This document shows positions 8,210 through 16,756 of a stretch of 64,000 nucleotides of DNA, one piece after another. Origin of the DNA: Sphingomonas sp. (GTDB lineage Bacteria; Pseudomonadota; Alphaproteobacteria; Sphingomonadales; Sphingomonadaceae); the NCBI RefSeq assembly GCF_003248515.1, contig NZ_QFOB01000014.1:1-64000 (forward strand), read 5' to 3'. Position 1 is the first letter of the stretch. Every line of letters begins with the position of its first letter. A program made the translations under genes and the position numbers. The notes under the pieces are model-generated. The model was not told where the DNA came from, ran no database searches, and saw nothing but the letters and a program-made list of their open reading frames with translations.

Positions 8210-9112
8210 TCATGTCGTCTCTACCGGCTCCGCCACGGTATCCACACCCAGCGCCGTGATCCTGACATCGAATGCCTGGCCGAAGGCGATCACCGAATAG
8301 ATGGCGTCGAGCCAGGTGCCGCGCGCGCGGGGATAGGCGTCGGCGATCCCGCCGCCAAGGATGGCCTGGCGGGCGGCCTGCCAGAGGCGATAGCTGCCGC
8401 GCTCGCCGTCCAGTGCTTCCCGGATCGATGCGTCGAGCGCTTTCATCTGGCGGGTGAACGGCAAGGCATCCTGCTCGATACCGCGACGGATAATCGCGTC
8501 GAACGGCGAGCTTTCGAGCGGCTGCGGCTCGCTGTGACCGATGCCGTGATGGCCCGCCTCACGGTAGGAAAAGCGGTGATGCCCGGTTAAATTTGCGACA
8601 TCGGCGATGTTGCTATGCGCGACGATCGTGCCGTCGCGCCCGTGGGCGAAGAGGTCGGTATTGCTCCAGAACGCCGGCGACGCATAGACGACGGCCGCCC
8701 TGCCGTGCGCCGCGTTCGCGATTTTTTCGAGCAGATGCTGCTGCCGGTGATCGGTCGTATAGCGATAATAAGCGGCACCCCAACTCGGCCATTCGGCCGC
8801 GTTCGAGCGCGCCATCCGCTCCGGGCGCTTATACTGGACGAACAGGTTGAGATTGAACGGCGGCAGCCGGTCGTTCAGTTCATCGCCGAAACTGTCGATC
8901 TCGGATGCCGATATACCTATGAATCGACGCCAGCGTGCGACGCGGACATAGGGAAACAGCCCCGTCATCCCGATGAAGGGAATGAAGAAGGCGCCATCGA
9001 ATCCGAGCAGTCCCTCATCGGTCTGGTCGGGCGCAAAGCTGATGTTGGTGAGACGGCCCAGTTCGGTCTGGAAATAGCTCTCGTAGGTCTTTTCCTTGAA
9101 CTTCACCCACAT
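8210..9112 (-). CDS. Hypothetical protein with possible PD-(D/E)XK nuclease-like core
   Basis: 300 residues; no family recognised with certainty. The N-terminal third has the spacing of a PD-(D/E)XK fold: E17 in an early helix, D39 in GLLGFDGAFFIPF, and a strand ending in Q93-Y-K95 (NLFVQYKRPE). The middle part (WGAAYYRYTTDHRQQHLLEKIA, VVYASPAFW) is helical and mixed. It is a lone gene between the DUF736 palindrome and the ParB-like gene. A restriction-type or DNA-processing nuclease would fit the context, but this is inference from three residues and predicted topology. Confidence 0.55.
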   Translation of the reverse strand: MWVKFKEKTYESYFQTELGRLTNISFAPDQTDEGLLGFDGAFFIPFIGMTGLFPYVRVARWRRFIGISASEIDSFGDELNDRLPPFNLNLFVQYKRPERMARSNAAEWPSWGAAYYRYTTDHRQQHLLEKIANAAHGRAAVVYASPAFWSNTDLFAHGRDGTIVAHSNIADVANLTGHHRFSYREAGHHGIGHSEPQPLESSPFDAIIRRGIEQDALPFTRQMKALDASIREALDGERGSYRLWQAARQAILGGGIADAYPRARGTWLDAIYSVIAFGQAFDVRITALGVDTVAEPVETT

Positions 9113-9233
9113 TCAGACATCCCCCCTTCCTCTGGATATCTGAGGGTAGACCACAAACCGACATCCGCCAGCCAAAGAAATGCCGCGCGCCGACGCCGGA
9201 ACGGCGGAGGCGCGCGGCGAGATTTTTTCCAGC

Positions 9234-9422
9234 CTAGCGGATCGGGACCGATCGCCAGACGATGCGGTACAGGGTGATCCGGCATGGTCGATCGAGCCGC
9301 GCCGCTTTCGCCCGCGCATGGGCGAAAGACCGATAGGTGCCATAATGCGGCCAGATCGTCCCCTGTCGCGCGACGCTGGGATATTGTTGTTCGAACATAT
9401 AGCTCGGACGGTCATGAGCCAT
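9234..9422 (-). CDS. Small conserved hypothetical protein
   Basis: 62 residues from the ATG at 9422 (MAHDRPSYMFEQQYPS), with GGAGG five bases upstream. The sequence is basic and aromatic (YGTYRSFAHARAKAARLDRPCRITLYRIVW). No known domain is recognised. It follows the ParB-like gene by 54 bp in the same direction and is probably co-transcribed. Confidence 0.5.
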   Translation of the reverse strand: MAHDRPSYMFEQQYPSVARQGTIWPHYGTYRSFAHARAKAARLDRPCRITLYRIVWRSVPIR

Positions 9423-9476
9423 GACGTCCTCCATCAAAGGCAAGGGGATGGCGACGGATCGCCATCCCCTTGGGGC

Positions 9477-11291
9477 TCACGCAGCCGCGCGCTGCGGCTC
9501 GGCCTGCGCTTCGGGCGATGGCGCGGGCAGGGCCAGCACCTTGCCCGGATCGGCGGGATCGGGATCGTCAGGAACCCGCGCCGCCGCGACCGTCGCCGCC
9601 GTCTCCACCGTGCCGACGCCGCCGCGTGTCGTATAGGCAGCGGGCGGGAACGTCATCCAGCGCGGCACCCAGTCTTCGACTTTCCTGCGCCTATCCTTGC
9701 CGTCGAGATGGTCACGCACGATGCGTTTGAGGGTCTTGGCCTTCTCTCCGGCATTAGCGCTGGCGACTGTCGGCCCCGCCACCTCGGCGACGATGCAGGT
9801 CAGCACCTCGCGGTCGCGGACCAGTTCGAAAAAGGCGTCGTCGGCCTGCCACCAGCGCGCCATATCGACACCGATCTCCTGGCCGACCGCTTCGACGGCG
9901 GCGCTGCCGCTGGCAAGCGTCTCGCCCATGACGATGCCGATCACGTCCATCACCGCCCGGTCGGGAAGGTCGAGCAGGCGCAGGAACACGCCCACCAATC
10001 CAAACGCATCGCCATTGCCGCCGGTGACGGTCGGCTCCTCAGATGAGAAGCCGAGAACGCCAAGAACGACGCGGCGCTTCGCGTCGAAATCGACCTCGCC
10101 CCGACATGTCTCGACGCTCTCGCGGGTGGCATCGTTGCGGCTGGTCTGCGGTTCTGGCTTCACACTCCACAGATGCGAACCGACGATGGCATGGGCGACC
10201 ATCAGTCGCAGCGCGACCTTGGGATGGCCGGTCAAGGCCGCGCGCACGGCGGCATGGCGATGCAGGTCGAGATAGGTCTGGCAAGTGCCGCTCACCTCGG
10301 GCCGGGGCGGCTTATGGCCCGTGCCTATGGCCTCGCCCTTCTCGATGCGGCGCGCTTCCTTGCGCGTCACATAGCCTTCGTGGAAGGTCACCTCGCCACT
10401 GGACCGCACATCGATATAGACGCGCCCGCCCTTGCGCTTGGGAGCCGTCTCATATTCCCATGTCGAGAAATGTTCGCCGGGCGGCACGATCAGGGCATCG
10501 GACCATCCCGCCTCAATATAGGCGTCGCGCTTCGCCTCGATCGCGGCGTTCTGCGCGGTCCAGAAGGCATCGATATCGCTGAAATAGCGATCTTCGCCGA
10601 ATAGGTCGGCGACGATGCCCTTCATGCCCTCGGTGTCGAACAGGGCATGTCTGACCGGGATCGACTGCCCGCCGAACAACCATGCCTTCAACTGGTGCCC
10701 GGTCGGGACATAGGCGTCCGCTTCCTCGTAGAGTGCCAGCCACGCCCGCTGCTGCGCCTTGCTCGCCATGGTCAGATGGCGGACGGTGGCGGCGTCGATC
10801 TTTTCATGGCGATAGAGATCGCGAATGCGCGGCATGAGGTTGCCGAGCGCCAGCACGCGGCGCACCATCATATCTGGCAAGCCGAAGGTCGCGGCGATAT
10901 CGCCGACATCACGGCCTCCTTTGACCAGCCGCGTGAAGGTTTCCCACTGGGTCACCTCGTCGGGATCGAGCCGTGCGACATTCTCGATCAATGATGCCTC
11001 GATGGCGTCGGCATCGTCGCCATCGGACAATATGGCGCAGGGCATCGGATCCACCTCTTGCCCCTCGGCGCGGCGTTCGTCGGCGACGATGCTCGCCGCA
11101 TGGAAGCGCCGCGCGCCCGCGACGATCTCATAGGCATCAGGTGCGCAATTGGGCCGGACCAGCACGGGCACGATGACGCCGCGCTTGCGGACGGTCGGCA
11201 GGATATCGGCCACATCCGGGGCCTTCTTCGCATAACGCATATTGGCCTTGCTGACCGACAGCTTGCCAAGCTCGATGAATTGGAGTTCCAT
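9477..11291 (-). CDS. ParB/RepB/Spo0J-like protein of integrative elements
   Basis: 604 residues from the ATG at 11291, chosen for AAGGAG eight bases upstream. The N-terminal ParB/sulfiredoxin-like domain spans about residues 1-100 (VPVLVRPN, EIVAGARRFHAA), followed by the ParB helix-turn-helix region (SLIENVARLDPDEVTQWETF, DIAATFGLPDMMVRRVLAL). The long C-terminal part is typical of the ICE/plasmid version. No parA is nearby, so this is more likely an element-maintenance or transcription factor than a standard partition protein. DUF2958 and ardC lie just upstream, the usual order in these elements. Confidence 0.85.
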   Translation of the reverse strand: MELQFIELGKLSVSKANMRYAKKAPDVADILPTVRKRGVIVPVLVRPNCAPDAYEIVAGARRFHAASIVADERRAEGQEVDPMPCAILSDGDDADAIEASLIENVARLDPDEVTQWETFTRLVKGGRDVGDIAATFGLPDMMVRRVLALGNLMPRIRDLYRHEKIDAATVRHLTMASKAQQRAWLALYEEADAYVPTGHQLKAWLFGGQSIPVRHALFDTEGMKGIVADLFGEDRYFSDIDAFWTAQNAAIEAKRDAYIEAGWSDALIVPPGEHFSTWEYETAPKRKGGRVYIDVRSSGEVTFHEGYVTRKEARRIEKGEAIGTGHKPPRPEVSGTCQTYLDLHRHAAVRAALTGHPKVALRLMVAHAIVGSHLWSVKPEPQTSRNDATRESVETCRGEVDFDAKRRVVLGVLGFSSEEPTVTGGNGDAFGLVGVFLRLLDLPDRAVMDVIGIVMGETLASGSAAVEAVGQEIGVDMARWWQADDAFFELVRDREVLTCIVAEVAGPTVASANAGEKAKTLKRIVRDHLDGKDRRRKVEDWVPRWMTFPPAAYTTRGGVGTVETAATVAAARVPDDPDPADPGKVLALPAPSPEAQAEPQRAAA

Positions 11292-11377
11292 CACACACGC
11301 TCCTTGTGAGCGCCGGTCCGTTCTTCTTGACGGTTGGGCGGACCGGCTTTCATCTGGCGGGGAAACGCCCGCCCTCG

Positions 11378-11812
11378 TCATCCACCCATCGATGGAAGCT
11401 CATTGGCTGCGGCGCGGCGCAGCAGGGTCTCGGCCCAGAGGATCGACCCGGCACGGCGTGCCCACTCCGCCCAGACCGAAATCCGGTGGGTGGTCGCAAA
11501 GCCGGTGTCGCGCTCGATGCCGAGGCGATAGGGAAGCCGAATGCCCGCCAGTTCGGACAGGCTGAAACAGCCGAGTTCAGGCGTGCCGAACCCAAGATCG
11601 GCAAGGCCGAACAGAGTGTCGCCATCCTCGTCAAGCTCGGTCGCCAGCCACGTCGCCGCGCCCACGGGATTGAAGAATTTGACCACGGGCAGCGGGTCGA
11701 ACGAGCCATGCGTCTCGTTCCAAGATTCGGCCTGTCCACCATCCCCGGCAGCACGGTGGCGGCGATCGTTCGCGCGCAAGGCGGTGCGAAGCTCCGGGGA
11801 GAGTAGGATCAT
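11378..11812 (-). CDS. DUF2958 domain protein
   Basis: 144 residues matching DUF2958 over its length: MILLSPELRTALRAN, VVKFFNPVGAATWLATELDEDGDTLFGLADLGFG, ELGCFSLSEL. The function is unknown; it accompanies ArdC and ParB-like genes in mobile elements. The start overlaps the ardC stop by 4 bp (ATGA), so the two are translationally coupled. Confidence 0.85.
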   Translation of the reverse strand: MILLSPELRTALRANDRRHRAAGDGGQAESWNETHGSFDPLPVVKFFNPVGAATWLATELDEDGDTLFGLADLGFGTPELGCFSLSELAGIRLPYRLGIERDTGFATTHRISVWAEWARRAGSILWAETLLRRAAANELPSMGG

Positions 11813-12768
11813 GCCGCGATCCTTTCGTCCGCATCCCGCTTCTCGCGGTGTCGGGACAGCAGCCAGTCGGCGGCCTTCGTCGCGGCGCAGGCGGCGCGGA
11901 AGATGGCGCGATTATCCTCGCGCAGAACCTCCAACCATGAGGCGATATAGTCGGCATGGCGCACGGTCGGCACGATGCCGAGCTCGGCGCACAGGAAGGC
12001 CGATCCCATTTCGGCGATCAGTTCCTCCCGTGCATAATCCTTCGATCCGAAGGCGTTCACCAGATTACGGTTCAGGCGCGACGGGTGGCCGCTGGCGTGA
12101 CAGAGTTCGTGCAGAGCCGTCCGGTAGAAATTGATCTGGTCGTAAAAGGCCGGTTGCGGCGGCACCTGCACATAATCGGCGGACGGGACATAATAGGCCT
12201 TGTCGCCGCCGATACGGAAATCGACGCCCGATGCGGCGATCACCTGTTCGGCAACCGGAACGATCTCGCGGTCGGGCAGCGGTTCGGGATCGGGCGCGAG
12301 GCCGGGGTGCAAACCTTCACATTGCGCGAGGTTGAACACGGTGAAGCGTTTGAGAAAGGGAACGCTGCGCGCATCCTCGCCCGCCTCCTTGGCGCGGGCT
12401 TTCTCGCCTTCGGGCGTGAAGCGGTCGGCATAGACCACGGTGACGCCGCGCTCGCCCTTGCGGACACAGCCCCCGGCATCGAGGGCTTGGCGAAAGGTAA
12501 GCCAGCCCTGCGAGGGATAGCCGTATTCGAACAGTGCGCCCCACAGAAGCAGTACATTGACGCCGGAGTAATGGCGTCCGGTCACCGCGTTGCGCGGCAG
12601 GCCGGGAGTCGAGGCTCCGACCTTGCCCCATGGCTGCACCCACGGGATGCGCCCGCCTTCCAGTTCGGCAATGATCTTCGCGGTCACCTCGTCATAGAGA
12701 CTGGCGCGGGACGCGGCGGATTGATCCCCGGCCTCTCGCCGCGCACGATGGTTGGTCTTCTGGCGCAT
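11809..12768 (-). CDS. ardC: ArdC-family antirestriction protein
   Basis: 319 residues. The N-terminal ssDNA-binding domain (ASLYDEVTAKIIAELEGGRIPWVQPW, GVNVLLLWGALFEYGY) is followed by a zincin-like metallopeptidase domain with HELCHASGH near residue 222 and a downstream glutamate in REELIAEMGSAFLC. ArdC proteins bind incoming single-stranded DNA and protect it from host restriction during conjugation. It is the first gene of the ardC-DUF2958-parB run, and a structured intergenic element lies directly upstream. Confidence 0.88.
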   Translation of the reverse strand: MRQKTNHRARREAGDQSAASRASLYDEVTAKIIAELEGGRIPWVQPWGKVGASTPGLPRNAVTGRHYSGVNVLLLWGALFEYGYPSQGWLTFRQALDAGGCVRKGERGVTVVYADRFTPEGEKARAKEAGEDARSVPFLKRFTVFNLAQCEGLHPGLAPDPEPLPDREIVPVAEQVIAASGVDFRIGGDKAYYVPSADYVQVPPQPAFYDQINFYRTALHELCHASGHPSRLNRNLVNAFGSKDYAREELIAEMGSAFLCAELGIVPTVRHADYIASWLEVLREDNRAIFRAACAATKAADWLLSRHREKRDADERIAA

Positions 12769-12797
12769 GGCTCACCTCCTGAACCGCCCCAAAACCA

Positions 12798-13145
12798 GCA
12801 TGGCCTCCCCCGGAAGCGGGGGTGGGCGGCGAGATGCGACCGGAAAGGCCCGTGCAAGCGGACGGCGGCACCGAAGGGCGCAATGCAATGGAGCACCCCA
12901 AGCGCAGCGCAGGGGTTGCCGCAGGCCGCGACGGGTCTAGCAGGGAGCGCCGCCCACTCCCGCGCCACCGGGAGAGGCCACAGACAACGCCGCCGCGCAG
13001 AGAGGCGCGGCGACCATTGGCCGGGCATCCGCGCGGCCTTGCGCCATGCGATCGTTACCGAAGGCGGAGACCCGTCAGGGGCTCAGCAGAGCGCCGGTCC
13101 GGCGCGGCGTAGAGCGCGGTCATGCGGATGTCCGCATGAGGCGTC
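12798..13145. ncRNA. Candidate structured RNA/element, copy A
   Basis: Fills most of the 445-bp gap between ardC and the GHKL gene. It aligns along its whole length with 41395-41700 (copy B), with blocks such as GGGTGGGCGGCGAGA, GGGAGCGCCGCCC, AACGCCGCCGCGC and GTAGAGCGCGGT in the same order. Several hairpins are kept while the bases change: CGCCGCGC/GCGCGGCG with different loops, ACCCC/GGGGT with a 3- or 12-base spacer, and a terminal stem (CATGCGG/CCGCATG here, CGCGC/GCGCG in B) at the same place before AGGCG. Paired changes of this kind suggest a conserved fold. The strand is undetermined. Confidence 0.55.
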
Positions 13146-13213
13146 TTTCGATTTTCCGGTGCGACGTGCATTCGCCTTGACTTGGGGCAACCAGCACAGC
13201 GACTTATTCAACC

Positions 13214-15232
13214 ATGCCGTCTCTACGCCCCAATCTCGTCAAAAGAATCGACCGGCTGCCGAAGCCGACGTCGGTCGCTGCCGCCATGCAACCGTTGTTT
13301 GAAGCCATCAGCAACGCCATTCATTCGGTCCAGGCCAAGTTTGGTGACACGGTCGCCACCCAAGGCCGGGTGGTCGTCACCGTGAACACCAGTCGGCGCA
13401 AAGAGAATGTCTGGGCGACGGTGGAAGATAATGGTGTCGGCCTCGACGATCGAAACTGGGAGGCCTTCACCACCACGGATACCGACAACAAGATTACGAT
13501 AGGTGGCAAGGGCGTCGGGCGCTTGCTCTGGCTCGATTGCTTCCAGTCCATCCGCGTATCGACCGTGTTCGTTCGCAAGGATGAGGCGATCCGCAGGGAA
13601 TTCCATTTCCAGCTCTCCAACGACGATCAAATCACCGACTATTCGGAACGATCTGATCCGGACGCCGGCGGTTCTTCCTTCCACGTGCGGTTCGATGGCT
13701 TGCGCGACAATGGTTATCTTGGCCGGTTCCCCGGTCGCGACAGCTTCGTGTTCCAGCACCTGACGTCCCACTTCCTCCCGACTTTCATTGGCGGCCGGTG
13801 CCCGGCCATCATGGTCCATGTCGGCGACGAAGCGCGTCACTATCCCGAAGACATCGATCGCATCGTCCACCGCAAGGAGACCGCGATTACGCTGCAGACG
13901 GAAGACTATGGAACGCTCTTCCTGACGTTGATGGAATGCGACAAGGTCGCCAGCGCCGATCTCAAAGGCTCGCACTTCGTGCATTTCATCGCGCATGACC
14001 GCACCGTTCATTCGCGCAGTATCGACGGGAAACTCGGCCTCAAATATTTCGGTGCGGATGGAGATCGTGTGTTTCATGCGATCCTGACGGGCGAATATCT
14101 GGACGCGAACGTCAATCAGGAACGCACGGCGTTCATGTTCGAAGATGTTATTCTCGATCGCATCATCAATGATGTGTGCTTTTCGCAAATTGAGCGATTC
14201 CTGGCCGAGCCTCTGGCGGAACTGAGCGGGCAACAGCGGGAGATCATCGACGAGATTACGCAATCCTATCCATCGGTCGCATTCGGCGACACCGACGAAC
14301 TCCAGGCTAAAATCCCCTCGGGCGAACTGAACGACGACGCTATCTATGGACATCTTTCCCGAGAGCGCTTTCGTCGGGACCAACGTCAGGCCGAGAAGAT
14401 CCGTGCGGTGCTGACACGGCTGAAGGACGGCACGGCAAGCGCGTCCTCCTTCACGGATGCGGTGACCGAAGCCGGGAAGGCGATCGAGGAGGCTGAACAA
14501 CGCAGTCTTGCGGAATATATCATCCGGCGAAAGGTCGTCCTCGATTTCATCGAAATCCTTTTGCAGAAGGTCCGGGATGATGCGCGCGACAGTGCTTATC
14601 AGCGAGAGGATGTGCTGCACTCGTTCATCTGTCCGCTTCGAGTGAACACCCTTACGGACGGAACGAAAAAGGTGGATCCCGCCAGTTCGCATGATCTGTG
14701 GATCGTCGATGAGCGGCTGACGTTCGCGCAATATTTCAGTTCGGATGCCGAGTTCAGTACCCTGTCCGCCGCAACTGACAGCGACGAGCGTCCCGACGTC
14801 CTGATCTTCGATTATGTCCACGGGCTTCGGCAGGTCGAGGAACCGTCAAAGGTCCTGCTCATCGAATTCAAGCGACCGGGTCGAACCAGCTATTCCAGTG
14901 ACGAGAACCCGCACCAGCAAGTCGAGCGCTATGTCCGACGGCTCCAGTCCGGAACGATGACCGATGTTAAAGGCCGGCCGATCAAGCTCGATGATCGCAC
15001 GGTATTCTATTGTTTTATCGTCGCCGATATTGTCGGCAAACTGGATGAGTGGACCTACACTTGGCAACGCACAGCGGATGGACGCGGGCGTGTCTATCAA
15101 CCGCGCGACGGATTCCGTGGCTCGATCGAACTGATCGGCTGGGACGCGCTGCTGGATGACGCCCGGGGCCGAAACCAGGCATTTTTCGATCGGGCAGGCA
15201 TCAGCGGAAAAAGCTACTTCAGCGCCGATTAG
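13214..15232 (+). CDS. GHKL ATPase fused to a PD-(D/E)XK nuclease-like domain
   Basis: 672 residues. The N-terminal domain is a GHKL (Hsp90/MutL-type) ATPase: N-box E30/N34 in LFEAISNAIHSV, G1 box DNGVGL (72-77) and G2 region GGKGVGRL (97-104). The middle is mostly helical, with a probable coiled stretch around residues 390-470. The C-terminus has the nuclease pattern P527-D528 followed by E551-F-K553 (RPDVLIF, LLIEFKRPGR) and then QVERYV. The gene is convergent with the neighbouring restriction-modification operon and overlaps its last gene by 14 bp. A phage- or plasmid-defence effector is the likeliest role; I do not recognise a named system. Confidence 0.75.
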   Translation: MPSLRPNLVKRIDRLPKPTSVAAAMQPLFEAISNAIHSVQAKFGDTVATQGRVVVTVNTSRRKENVWATVEDNGVGLDDRNWEAFTTTDTDNKITIGGKGVGRLLWLDCFQSIRVSTVFVRKDEAIRREFHFQLSNDDQITDYSERSDPDAGGSSFHVRFDGLRDNGYLGRFPGRDSFVFQHLTSHFLPTFIGGRCPAIMVHVGDEARHYPEDIDRIVHRKETAITLQTEDYGTLFLTLMECDKVASADLKGSHFVHFIAHDRTVHSRSIDGKLGLKYFGADGDRVFHAILTGEYLDANVNQERTAFMFEDVILDRIINDVCFSQIERFLAEPLAELSGQQREIIDEITQSYPSVAFGDTDELQAKIPSGELNDDAIYGHLSRERFRRDQRQAEKIRAVLTRLKDGTASASSFTDAVTEAGKAIEEAEQRSLAEYIIRRKVVLDFIEILLQKVRDDARDSAYQREDVLHSFICPLRVNTLTDGTKKVDPASSHDLWIVDERLTFAQYFSSDAEFSTLSAATDSDERPDVLIFDYVHGLRQVEEPSKVLLIEFKRPGRTSYSSDENPHQQVERYVRRLQSGTMTDVKGRPIKLDDRTVFYCFIVADIVGKLDEWTYTWQRTADGRGRVYQPRDGFRGSIELIGWDALLDDARGRNQAFFDRAGISGKSYFSAD

Positions 15233-15863
15233 TCGCCTCTGCTAGCGGTTCGGCCGGCGGTGACGATTCCACACGCATCGGAATCGGGAGTGCCACATCA
15301 GTTTTGCGCCCCTCCGGTTTCCGGGGAGGCGCTGCCCGATCCTGCTGCTCGGTGAGAGCCGCGCCGGGAACCCCCGCGACAGGACGAGAAGGCTGCAAGA
15401 GCGAAACCACGGCGGCAAGCGCCAACAGGATCGCAATCAGAAGATAGAAGATGTCGATTTTTCGGCTCGAATGAACGCGGATCCTACCGATTTTTATGGG
15501 GCTGGCGTCGCCGATAGCTTTGGTCAGGCGAATTGCCGGATAGCGTTCCGCCAAGGCATCTTCAGCGATCATGCCCTGCCGGACGGCTCCGATGAGCAAA
15601 CGATGATACCAGAACCGATCCATGCCATAGAATGCGAGCCAGCAGAGGGTTCCGCCAGCCAGGACCAATGATGTCAGAGAAATCTGCGCGCAACCAAGCG
15701 CAACATGCATATTCTCTTTCATCGTGAAGCCCGCGGCTGCCAGAAAAGCAGCGAGCACAGTGACAGCGACATTACGAACGCGCATTTCCAGTTCGTTGAA
15801 GTGCTTCTGCACATCGATAATCGTTTTCCAGATCTCGATCTGGATATCGTCGCTGGCGCTCAT
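15219..15863 (-). CDS. Small multi-pass membrane protein of the restriction-modification operon
   Basis: 214 residues with three hydrophobic segments, at about 29-46 (VAVTVLAAFLAAAGFTM), 54-75 (LGCAQISLTSLVLAGGTLCWLAF) and 138-158 (IFYLLIAILLALAAVVSLL), and a proline-rich soluble tail. The overall plan resembles SLATT-type membrane effectors linked to defence loci, but no family signature is certain. Its ATG overlaps the stop of the HAD gene (ATGA), so it is the last gene of the methylase-endonuclease-HAD operon. Confidence 0.65.
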   Translation of the reverse strand: MSASDDIQIEIWKTIIDVQKHFNELEMRVRNVAVTVLAAFLAAAGFTMKENMHVALGCAQISLTSLVLAGGTLCWLAFYGMDRFWYHRLLIGAVRQGMIAEDALAERYPAIRLTKAIGDASPIKIGRIRVHSSRKIDIFYLLIAILLALAAVVSLLQPSRPVAGVPGAALTEQQDRAAPPRKPEGRKTDVALPIPMRVESSPPAEPLAEATNRR

Positions 15864-16756
15864 ACCGGAACCCCTTCGAAGGCTGTAAATTCGACGATAT
15901 CCAGCAAGTCGGCAAATCCGTTCAGCCGGTAGGTTGGCAACACATGATCCTTGCCGATCAGCAATCGTTCGCGCTCGACATCATCATCTGACCAATGCGA
16001 CACCTGACGGAGCAAGGCATAAGCCTCACGATGTTGCGCAGCGCCATAAAGGGCTTGCGCGTCGAGCACACCCGCCCGCTGTGCCATCCAGATATCCTTG
16101 TGCGCGCTGTCGCCGACATAAATGGCCTGATCGTGCCGCACCCCCAGGTCGCGCAGGATCGATGACAGGATATCCGGATTTGGCTTCAATTCGCCGGGTG
16201 GCGTGAAGCGATGCTGGGTTCGTTCAAGCTCATAATGTGCCGCCTCGTGGAAGCGAATATCCTCCCGCGACATTCCATCCGGCAAATCATGGTCTCCCGG
16301 CGAGTAGAGATAATCGACCAAATGATCGAGGCCCAGTTTTCGAAAGCGATATTGGGAATAATAGGCCAGTGATTCCGTATAGCAGACGATGAGGGTTCCT
16401 CGCTGCCGTAACGCTTTGAGCGTCTGCTCGACGCCTGGATAGAATTCGAGGGCTTGTTGGCGTGCCGTCCTATAGGCTTCGATCGCGGGTGCGTAGAAAT
16501 CCAGAACCGGCGTGTCACCGGCAGCCGGGCGCAAGGCTTCTACCTCTCCGATGAGAAACGCATATTCCGACGTTCCGGCACGTTGATGCACGGCACGGAT
16601 CTCGGGCAGCAATGTGGCTTCATCCAAACCACTGAGGCGCAGCAATTCCTCGAGCATGGACGAGAAGGCCGCGTGCCAGATCTGCACCCAATCGAACAAG
16701 GTATTGTCGACATCGCTGATCAACACGGATCGAACGGGTTTGCCTTGAACCACCAT
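15860..16756 (-). CDS. HAD-superfamily hydrolase in a restriction-modification operon
   Basis: 298 residues from the ATG at 16756 (TGATG overlap with the endonuclease stop). All four HAD motifs are visible: DVDNTLFDW (motif I, nucleophile aspartate), CYTES (II), KPNPD (III) and YVGDSAHKDIWMAQRAG (IV). A large helical cap lies between motifs I and II, so a small phosphorylated metabolite or nucleotide is a likely substrate. Position inside an overlapping methylase/endonuclease operon suggests a linked role, perhaps in nucleotide metabolism or control of the membrane protein that follows. No substrate can be named. Confidence 0.82.
   Translation of the reverse strand: MVVQGKPVRSVLISDVDNTLFDWVQIWHAAFSSMLEELLRLSGLDEATLLPEIRAVHQRAGTSEYAFLIGEVEALRPAAGDTPVLDFYAPAIEAYRTARQQALEFYPGVEQTLKALRQRGTLIVCYTESLAYYSQYRFRKLGLDHLVDYLYSPGDHDLPDGMSREDIRFHEAAHYELERTQHRFTPPGELKPNPDILSSILRDLGVRHDQAIYVGDSAHKDIWMAQRAGVLDAQALYGAAQHREAYALLRQVSHWSDDDVERERLLIGKDHVLPTYRLNGFADLLDIVEFTAFEGVPV

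Noticed and set aside
13223..14821. 532-codon minus-strand open frame inside the GHKL gene
   Set aside because: Antisense of a clear ATPase-nuclease; no recognisable protein features.
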